Shown piece by piece: positions 59,200-64,000 of a DNA stretch of 64,000 nt. This DNA comes from Ottowia flava (lineage in GTDB: Bacteria; Pseudomonadota; Gammaproteobacteria; Burkholderiales; Burkholderiaceae_C): positions 31,197 through 95,196 of the forward strand of contig NZ_VRUA01000014.1 in the NCBI RefSeq assembly GCF_008017535.1, given 5' to 3'. Position numbers and translations under genes: made by a program. The notes beneath the pieces are model-generated. The model had not been told where the DNA came from, did no database searches, and saw nothing but the letters and a program-made list of their open reading frames with translations. How positions within the stretch are numbered: the stretch's first letter is position 1; each line of letters opens with the position of its first letter.

Positions 59200-59546
59200 G
59201 CGGCCATCCTTTCGGCTTGCATTTCTTCGAGCACGGTCAGCTGGGATTGCGCTGCCAGCCACTGAGAAGCGATGCTGTTGCCCACGAACGACTCAAAGGC
59301 CGCGATGCGCTCGGCAGGCAGGCTGCGGCGCGTGGGCTTGTCGTCGTGGTGGAAGTAGTCGGTGACGTGCTGCACAGTCATCCCCGTTTCAGCGGCAAGC
59401 TGTCGGAAGGTGGCGTAGTGCACACGCCGATGTGCCCAGGCCAGCCGAACGGCTTCCCGGAACGTCTTGGCCTGAGCCACTACCGAAGTAGGAGCTACGG
59501 AAGGCCCGTTGATGCGCCCCATCAGGGCGAGTTGCTTCTGTTCCAT
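59196..59546 (-). CDS. Early phage regulator-like HTH protein (CII position)
   Basis: The 116-residue protein (EQKQLALMGRINGPSVAPTS, then AWAHRRVHYATFRQLAAETGMTVQHVTDYFH) has a helix-turn-helix near residue 55 followed by a helical C-terminus. It is the first gene after the structured gap downstream of cro and HNH, the place of cII in lambda. I cannot confirm CII function. The ATG at 59546 is preferred, as upstream in-frame ATGs lack ribosome sites. Confidence 0.55.
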   Translation of the reverse strand: MEQKQLALMGRINGPSVAPTSVVAQAKTFREAVRLAWAHRRVHYATFRQLAAETGMTVQHVTDYFHHDDKPTRRSLPAERIAAFESFVGNSIASQWLAAQSQLTVLEEMQAERMAA

Positions 59547-59805
59547 GGCTGTCCCCATGAATAAATGCAATCGGAAAAGTGAAAATCACTCGTTCCGTCA
59601 CCAGTCGTGCTGGGTCAAAACTAAGGGCATGACGACGACTCGAAATCAAGCCTTTTCGACGCACCCGAACACCACCGGCCCGGAGGGGGACAGCCCTGCG
59701 CAGGCAGGCTTTGTGAACGGATGCGTCGAAAAGACCCCTGCCATTGCGGCAAGGGAAATGCCCGCTGAGGGAACCGGGCACGGAGGGATGGGGATGGAGG
59801 CGCAC
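59547..59805. other. Structured non-coding gap between HNH and CII-position genes
   Basis: The gap contains a perfect 12-base inverted repeat (CTTTTCGACGCA at 59652-59663 and TGCGTCGAAAAG at 59722-59733), a CCTGCGCAGG palindrome between them, and further hairpins at about 59736-59755 (CCCTGCC/GGCAAGGG) and 59771-59790 (GCCCG/CGGGC). The position is that of nutR and tR1 in lambda. No gene is supported. Confidence 0.55.
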
Positions 59806-60192
59806 TTAAGCGGCCTCCTTGGGGGAGAGTTCGGAGCGGCGAGGAGCTACGAAGTTCGGCGTCACGAACTTCGCCTGTTTGCTGGTGAACAAGCCTTCAC
59901 CTACAGGCAGAGCAGGGCCGCGCTTCTTGTTGCAACTCCGGCAAACGGGCTCTACATCCAGGGGCCTGTTGTAGTCACGATGATCCCAATCGAGGGCCTG
60001 CTTCTTGCAGTCGACGCACTTGTAGTGGCGTGCAGGGAGCATGCGACCCGCCGCGATCTCGCGTTGGACTGCTCGGTAGGCAGCGCCCGCTCCGTTGCGA
60101 AGGTTCGCCTCCGCAGCACAGCGGCCAAGGCAGTAGAGCGTGCCGTAGGGGCGGAAGCTGATGTCTGCGCCACAAATGAGACAGGATTTCAT
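59806..60192 (-). CDS. HNH endonuclease-like protein
   Basis: The 128-residue protein has an N-terminal CLICGADISFRPYGTLYCLGRC zinc motif. The core HYKCVDCKKQALDWDHRDYNRPLDVEPVCRSCNKKRG follows, with the two CxxC pairs and WDHRDY of an HNH fold. It may nick or cut DNA. The gene follows cro directly (ATGA overlap), an early position that fits a role in phage replication or recombination. Confidence 0.75.
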   Translation of the reverse strand: MKSCLICGADISFRPYGTLYCLGRCAAEANLRNGAGAAYRAVQREIAAGRMLPARHYKCVDCKKQALDWDHRDYNRPLDVEPVCRSCNKKRGPALPVGEGLFTSKQAKFVTPNFVAPRRSELSPKEAA

Positions 60193-60437
60193 GCTGCCTC
60201 CACTGGCTGCGGCAGGGAATCGAGATGAATCTCACCTCGATCAATCGCAGCGAAGAAGTCCAGCAATGGCTGGACGGTTTGGACCCGGGGGTTGTCCCTG
60301 CTCCCGTAGACAAACTTGCGGATGAAGCTGGCGCGAACACCGCTCGCCGCAGCAATGGCGTCGAATTTCGCGGCACCAGCATCACGAAGCCGCCTTTGCA
60401 GGTATTCCGTAATAGGTTCGATGTGGCTCATATTCAT
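60189..60437 (-). CDS. Cro-like transcriptional regulator
   Basis: The protein (82 residues from the ATG at 60437) reads ITEYLQRRLRDAGAAKFDAIAAASGVRASFIRKFVYGSRDN, an XRE/Cro helix-turn-helix. It is divergent to the repressor across a 60-base operator region. The first base of the ATG lies at the edge of operator 60437-60450, so the mRNA may be nearly leaderless. It should switch the phage to lytic growth. Confidence 0.8.
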   Translation of the reverse strand: MNMSHIEPITEYLQRRLRDAGAAKFDAIAAASGVRASFIRKFVYGSRDNPRVQTVQPLLDFFAAIDRGEIHLDSLPQPVEAA

Positions 60438-60475
60438 ACCGATTTCGGTTTGATTGTGCCATACCGAAATCGGTA
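60437..60475. promoter_or_regulatory. Repressor operators between cro and cI
   Basis: Two 14-base sites, TACCGATTTCGGTT at 60437-60450 and TACCGAAATCGGTA at 60462-60475, are near-perfect palindromes with TACCGA/TCGGTA half-sites, 25 bases apart centre to centre. They lie between the divergent cro and cI starts. The same half-sites recur at 62838-62874. Confidence 0.8.
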
Positions 60476-60497
60476 CCGCAAGGGGCACCATGTAGAT

Positions 60498-61145
60498 ATG
60501 AAGCAGTCCGACTTAAACCCAGCGTTGGCCGCCAACTACAAACGGATAGCTGCGGGACGCGGCATCGGCGTGGTTCGGCAGGCTATGGCCGACGTGGGCT
60601 TGTCGATAGGCGGCGGAACACTTGCGCGGATCGCTCACGGAGATCCCGGTGTGCGGATCGCCTCCCTGGAGAAGTTCGCAACCTTCGCGCGCACCGACGT
60701 CGATTCCTTGCTGCGGATGCCGGGGGTAGACGATGAATTCGTGTCGATTGACCGGATCGACGTTTCTGTCGGCGCAGGGCCGGGCAAAGAGGCGGTCGCC
60801 CACGAGACGATTGGATCGCTCCAATTCCGCTCTGATTTCTTGCGTGACTGCGGGATCACCAAGCCGCAGGACGGGAAGATCGTGAATGTCTCGGGAAACT
60901 CGATGTACCCCAAGATATTGGATGGCGCCGTACTGCTGATTAACACATCCAAGCGCAAGCCGGTGGACGGCGAGGTGTTCGCGTTCGTCCACCATGACGA
61001 GGGCCTGATCGTGAAACAAGCCCTAAAAGTTGGCGACGCCTGGGTTGCGCACAGCCTGAACCCCGACAGCCACGACATACCCATTGGTGAGGGCAGCCCT
61101 GCCCACATCATTGGTCAGGCCGTGTGGATGGGCGCCAAGCTATGA
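60498..61145 (+). CDS. CI-like repressor, S24 peptidase
   Basis: The 215-residue protein has an N-terminal helical DNA-binding domain (NPALAANYKRIAAGRGIGVV, then SIGGGTLARIAHGDP). The S24 self-cleavage domain has the nucleophile in VSGNSMYPKILDG (Ser135), Lys173 in GLIVKQAL and a likely cleavage bond at Ala93-Gly94. It keeps lysogeny and is expected to be inactivated by RecA during the SOS response. The start at 60498 gives normal length; an AAGGGG site lies 12 bases away, beyond an intervening ATG-TAG pair. Confidence 0.9.
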   Translation: MKQSDLNPALAANYKRIAAGRGIGVVRQAMADVGLSIGGGTLARIAHGDPGVRIASLEKFATFARTDVDSLLRMPGVDDEFVSIDRIDVSVGAGPGKEAVAHETIGSLQFRSDFLRDCGITKPQDGKIVNVSGNSMYPKILDGAVLLINTSKRKPVDGEVFAFVHHDEGLIVKQALKVGDAWVAHSLNPDSHDIPIGEGSPAHIIGQAVWMGAKL

Positions 61146-61175
61146 TGTAAGTCGATGTATCTATTGGGAGGGGAT

Positions 61176-61778
61176 ATGCGCAAAACCTGCCTGAAGTGCA
61201 GTCACCTGAATCTTGAAGCCACCGGCAGCATCGGGGAGCAATGCCCGAAATGCGGCGCGATCTACGCCAAAGTTGATCGCTATGTCGCGGAGCATGGCGT
61301 TCTGGCGGTACAGCGGCGCCCGACTGGGGCGGCCAAGGCACAGCCCGTACAGCAAGAGGTCGCCAGCGAGGAAACGCCAGCGCAGGGGAAAAAGCGAACA
61401 CGCCCCGTCGTGAAGGCGCTCGCCGTGTTTTTCGCCCTAGTGCTGTTCATCGTGTTTTACGGCGAGGCCACAAAAGGCCCCGCGCCCGCTCAATCGCCAG
61501 CGGATACCCAGGCGGCTGGCGCGCTGCTCCACTGCCAAACGGCCATCCGGCGCGCCTCAAGGAACGCACAGCGCGCCGTTGTTCCCAGCGTGCCGCAATC
61601 ATTCCCTTTGGATGCTGATCAGTATGGGTTTGAGTGGAAGAGCGGTAGCGGGCTGCAATTGCAAAACGGATTCGGGGCTATGCTGGACACGTATGCAACC
61701 TGCGTCGTTTCTAAGCGCGATCTTGAGATCGACTGGCTAGAAATCGGTAGCGAAACAGTGGTTCGCCGCGCGAAGTAA
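61176..61778 (+). CDS. Membrane protein with N-terminal zinc ribbon
   Basis: The 200-residue protein starts with a zinc ribbon (CLKCSHLNLEATGSIGEQCPKCGAIYAKVD). A polar linker leads to one membrane helix near residues 80-100 (VVKALAVFFALVLFIVFYG) and a C-terminal domain of about 95 residues that is probably periplasmic. GGGAGG lies just before the ATG. It is downstream of the repressor and probably transcribed with it. That would make it a lysogenic gene, perhaps excluding other phages (inference). Confidence 0.65.
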   Translation: MRKTCLKCSHLNLEATGSIGEQCPKCGAIYAKVDRYVAEHGVLAVQRRPTGAAKAQPVQQEVASEETPAQGKKRTRPVVKALAVFFALVLFIVFYGEATKGPAPAQSPADTQAAGALLHCQTAIRRASRNAQRAVVPSVPQSFPLDADQYGFEWKSGSGLQLQNGFGAMLDTYATCVVSKRDLEIDWLEIGSETVVRRAK

Positions 61779-61788
61779 AGTCCCCGCC

Positions 61789-61881
61789 ATGTACCGCACC
61801 ACCAAGCGCCGCCTGGTCAGCCTGTTGTACTGGCTGCCGGTTTCAGCGGTGGTGATGCTGGTGGTGTGGTGGGTGGTGTAG
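61789..61881 (+). CDS. Tiny membrane peptide, 30 residues
   Basis: The frame MYRTTKRRLVSLLYWLPVSA continues with a hydrophobic VVMLVVWWVV to the stop. It is a basic N-terminus plus one membrane helix. It lies 10 bases after the zinc-ribbon gene and 19 bases before the DUF7946-like gene. The ribosome site is weak. Confidence 0.5.
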   Translation: MYRTTKRRLVSLLYWLPVSAVVMLVVWWVV

Positions 61882-61900
61882 GTCAAACAAGGTCGCACGC

Positions 61901-62704
61901 ATGATTGGCAAAGTAGAAATCACCTACGACGGCAACGATGCCGAGCGCCATGTCATTGATGCGATGGAGTTGTCGGAGTCGCTTGGCGGATTTGCGCGCA
62001 TCCTTGCCACGGCTGGGCACTTCGCGATCACGGGCGAGTTCGTTCGCAAGCTGCCAGCGCAGAATGCTCGTGTGTTCGTGGCAGAAGCCGAACCAAAGTG
62101 CTTTAATCTGCTCTATGAAGTATGGGAACTTGCCAAGCAGCAGCAAGTGTTCCAAGGCTTCGCGGGCGCCATTCTTGCCGCGCTCGTTGCCTACATCGTT
62201 GCCAAAGCTGCCAACAATCACGAAGAAGTGAAGCATCTCGCCGCCGCCCTTCAAACCGCCCTGTCAGCCAATGGGCAGCGCGAGCGCGAGCTTGTTGATC
62301 GAATGTTCTCTACTATCGACAAGATGGCTGATTCGCTCAAACCAGCAGTCAAGCAGGCTGTGACGCCCATAGGTGGCAGCGCATCGCAGATCACGGTGAA
62401 CGGAACCGTGTTCGACAGCGAAGACAAGGCCGCAATCATGGCGCTGGCCTCCAACGAGGTCACCGATGAACGCCCCTGGGCTGCGGTCATCACGGAGCTG
62501 GATCGGGAGAACGCGACTGGCAAGGTTCGTCTTGCTGGCGACGATGAAAGTCGAGTTCCCATCAGCATCACCGACCCACTGTTTCGTGTGCAAGCCAACC
62601 CCTACTTGTCGGCCTTCATTGATGGCACGCCAATCACCTTGGTTGGAAAGGCCGAACTGAACGACGGAGACATCCGACGGTTGTTCATTTCCAACGTCGG
62701 CTAG
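61901..62704 (+). CDS. DUF7946-like membrane-associated protein, possible immunity factor
   Basis: The 267-residue protein begins MIGKVEITYDGNDAERHVID, then LGGFARILATAGHFAITGEF. Then come EAEPKCFNLLYEVWELAKQQ and a membrane helix near residues 85-105 (FAGAILAALVAYIVAKAAN). After a coiled coil, the C-terminus (VPISITDPLFRVQANPYLSAF) is beta-rich. I recognise the family only as one found beside phage repressors in Proteobacteria. It is the last gene before a strong terminator. An immunity or membrane-sensing role is possible but unproven. Confidence 0.6.
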   Translation: MIGKVEITYDGNDAERHVIDAMELSESLGGFARILATAGHFAITGEFVRKLPAQNARVFVAEAEPKCFNLLYEVWELAKQQQVFQGFAGAILAALVAYIVAKAANNHEEVKHLAAALQTALSANGQRERELVDRMFSTIDKMADSLKPAVKQAVTPIGGSASQITVNGTVFDSEDKAAIMALASNEVTDERPWAAVITELDRENATGKVRLAGDDESRVPISITDPLFRVQANPYLSAFIDGTPITLVGKAELNDGDIRRLFISNVG

Positions 62705-62728
62705 ATCGCCTCCACACCACCCCCACAC

Positions 62729-62750
62729 AACCGCCTTCGGGCGGTTTTCT
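62729..62750 (+). terminator. Intrinsic terminator of the repressor operon
   Basis: AACCGCC/GGCGGTT arms around a TTCG tetraloop are followed by TTTTCT on the plus strand. It ends the cI-zinc-ribbon-DUF7946 transcript. Confidence 0.9.
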
Positions 62751-62837
62751 GTTGCCTGGGCGGGGTTTCTGACTGGCGGGTCAGTAGTGCACGGAAAGTT
62801 GGCGCTGTAGCTAATTCACATCTTGTTTCATTTGGCC

Positions 62838-62880
62838 ATACCGAAAACGGTTGCGCTGCGTACCGTTTTCGGTACAGAAT
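62838..62880 (+). promoter_or_regulatory. Second repressor operator pair and early rightward promoter
   Basis: ATACCGAAAACGGTT at 62838-62852 and TACCGTTTTCGGTA at 62861-62874 repeat the TACCG half-sites of the cro-cI operators with a similar spacing. A plausible promoter overlaps them: TTGCGC at 62851 and ACAGAAT near 62874-62880 with 17-18 bases between. It would be the PL equivalent, shut in the lysogen. Confidence 0.75.
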
Positions 62881-63566
62881 ACACCCATCGCACCAACAAC
62901 CAGTTGGGCGACGGGCCAAGTGATCGAGCCGAGCCGCAGGGATCGTTAACAAGCAGTGAGATGTGATGGGTGACGCGGAGCCTGGGCTTGAATGGCAATC
63001 CGAGCCGCACAGACGAAAGGAGCCCTTTGGCGTGGCAATGCGGTGGAAGTCCGAAACAGCCATTGGGACGACGTTTGAGGTAGGTGTGGGCAGCCTGCCC
63101 ACCCTTCACATCTCATTGCGCCGAATTCCTGCGGATCACCAGCCTTAGTTGGTGGCAGCTCTTAGATGAGTAGTGGGCACAAACCGGGAGTGGGGTAGCT
63201 CCGAATCCGGGTGAGGCGGTGCGGCCAAGAACCAGAGCGCACCAACAGGCGATGCACAGCGGATAGATGGCCGCTCCCTCTCGCCTGCTCCACGCCAAAA
63301 CGTGGGCCGCATGCCTCGCCACAGCGCGGGGAGGAAATGCGCACAAGTTGTTGATAGGCGAGTTACCCGGACAAAGGAGGCGCACGGCGCGCGGGGTACT
63401 TGGGTTTGGCGAGCCCTTAACGCATAAGTGAAGCCGATAACCACGAAGCCTCAGAGCGTCATAGCTTGGGCATGAATGCGTCCCTTATGGAGCCGGATTG
63501 CGTAACCGGCACGCCCTTCACTGAGGGGCAAAAACCAAGGGCATCCAAAGGGTGCCTTTCGTTTTT
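62881..63566 (+). ncRNA. Candidate large structured phage leader RNA (about 680 nt)
   Basis: The region between promoter and terminator has no convincing gene but many helices. A long-range stem pairs 62953-62970 with 63102-63119 (17 pairs, one G-U, one mismatch). Inside it lie hairpins at 62984-63006, 63016-63028 and 63086-63102. Further stems are 63137-63154, 63218-63243, 63246-63287 (two-part), 63289-63306, 63308-63341, 63361-63400 and 63492-63510. ACGCAT/ATGCGT and CATAAG/CTTATG near the 3' end are mutually exclusive. The loop AATGGC near 62991 can pair with GCCATT at 63059, a possible pseudoknot. Confidence 0.55.
63537..63566 (+). terminator. Intrinsic terminator ahead of the 123-residue early gene
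   Basis: A 10-base stem (AAGGGCATCC/GGGTGCCTTT, two G-U pairs) with an AAA loop is followed by CGTTTTT. It lies 16 bases before the next gene's start codon, so read-through or antitermination would be needed to express the downstream operon from the upstream promoter. Confidence 0.82.
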
Positions 63567-63582
63567 CAACCAGGAGAAAACA

Positions 63583-63954
63583 ATGTTCGCAGTCATTGAC
63601 ACAAAGGGTGCTAACCGCATCGTCATCAACATCCCGCAAGAAGGGGCCGAGAAGTCCCTTCCAGCACTTGCGCGAATGCTGGAATCCAATGCGATTTTTA
63701 TTCAGCAAAGCTGGCGTGAACTCACCTTGCAAAAGCCGGAGATGTCAATCGTTCTTGGGAATGAATATCGAACAGATGGCGAAGATGTTCTTGCAATCCA
63801 AAGCGAAAGCGCTGTTATCTCCGATGACTTTGTGAACGCAACGCCTGCCGTCCTTGTCAGCAACAAAGCAACGATGGATCGGCAAGAAGCAGAACTTAAG
63901 AAGGCCCGTGCTGAGTTGGAATTTTTAGGGAATTATATACTTGACAAACCCTAA
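63583..63954 (+). CDS. Hypothetical early phage protein, 123 residues
   Basis: The protein (MFAVIDTKGANRIVINIPQE, then LPALARMLESNAIFIQQSWREL and a C-terminal coiled coil RQEAELKKARAELEFLGN) is AT-richer than its neighbours. An AGGAG site precedes the ATG at 63583. The frame extends upstream to 63466, but that part is inside the structured leader and is not needed. It is the first gene of the rightward early operon, the place of kil, recombination or antitermination genes in lambda; no family is recognised. Confidence 0.6.
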   Translation: MFAVIDTKGANRIVINIPQEGAEKSLPALARMLESNAIFIQQSWRELTLQKPEMSIVLGNEYRTDGEDVLAIQSESAVISDDFVNATPAVLVSNKATMDRQEAELKKARAELEFLGNYILDKP

Positions 63955-63991
63955 CCTGTAGGGCACACTACAGCCATTCGGAGCAAACGAC

Positions 63992-64000
63992 ATGGCTGAC
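63992..64000 (+). CDS. Start of a further early phage gene, cut by the window edge
   Basis: An ATG at 63992 with CGGAG 9 bases upstream begins Met-Ala-Asp and runs off the window. A short CCCTA/TAGGG hairpin lies in the 37-base spacer before it. Confidence 0.5.

Noticed and set aside
59509..60228. 239-codon plus-strand frame opposite the HNH gene
   Set aside because: It is antisense to a gene with clear zinc and HNH motifs and has no ribosome site.
62963..63148. 61-codon plus-strand frame in the leader
   Set aside because: It spans both strands of the long-range stem, lacks a ribosome site and has no family resemblance.
63941..63969. Promoter starting TTGACA near the right edge
   Set aside because: The -35 box is perfect, but no acceptable -10 box lies at 16-18 bases; it overlaps the end of the 123-residue gene.

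Overview
The window joins about 26.8 kb of bacterial chromosome to about 37 kb of an integrated lambda-like siphophage that continues past the right edge. GC-rich coding sequence, gene content (PPK1/SixA, split ChrA pair, WaaA, AlgC-type mutase, YgiQ, CHRD lipoproteins) and short interspersed repeats of a type I associate with Comamonadaceae suggest a beta-proteobacterium of the order Burkholderiales, probably Comamonadaceae (inference; no marker gene is present).

Chromosome (1-26,850). A DUF924 fragment and a stand-alone EF-G-like GTPase are followed by ygiQ, two tandem CHRD lipoproteins, and a leftward cluster acting on polyphosphate, envelope lipid and sugar (GNAT acyltransferase, UDP-2,3-diacylglucosamine diphosphatase-like enzyme, GT4 glycosyltransferase, ppk1, sixA). 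Then come a DOMON-like protein and NamZ, a general-stress block (BON, CsbD, two tightly coupled small genes, a small basic protein, an SDR with a long basic tail), arsC, a two-gene chromate transporter, a sirtuin, waaA, a phosphomannomutase, an EamA transporter with a C9 tract at its start, ribE, tRNA-Arg, a VanX-like dipeptidase and a DUF2939 protein. Eight copies of one short repeat family are scattered here. Two lie inside genes in frame and one supplies the ends of two convergent genes. A second, palindromic element sits inside the mutase gene, and a third, tandem hairpin element shows compensatory base changes.

Prophage (about 26,850 to beyond 64,000). The left boundary is a 3' fragment of a CAT-anticodon tRNA. 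The orientation predicts that the intact tRNA, and probably the integrase, lie beyond the right edge. From right to left on the minus strand run Cro, an HNH protein, early regulators, a replication initiator-like protein with a candidate internal iteron origin, DnaB-type helicase, DUF559-like nuclease, HTH proteins, NinB, NinG, terminases, a head module (gpZ-like, gpW, portal, protease with nested scaffold, gpD, gpE, connectors), tail (terminator, tube, tape measure, tip proteins) and lysis genes (endolysin, holin, nested Rz/Rz1). A TnpB remnant interrupts the head region. Several intrinsic terminators lie inside the late operon, which suggests a need for antitermination.

On the plus strand, the S24-type repressor is followed by a zinc-ribbon membrane protein, a 30-residue membrane peptide and a 267-residue DUF7946-like protein, possibly a lysogeny-expressed immunity cassette. 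Beyond their terminator, a second repressor-operator pair overlaps a promoter for a roughly 680-nt leader with no convincing gene but many strong helices, ending at an intrinsic terminator. I consider this candidate large structured phage RNA the most interesting object in the window.
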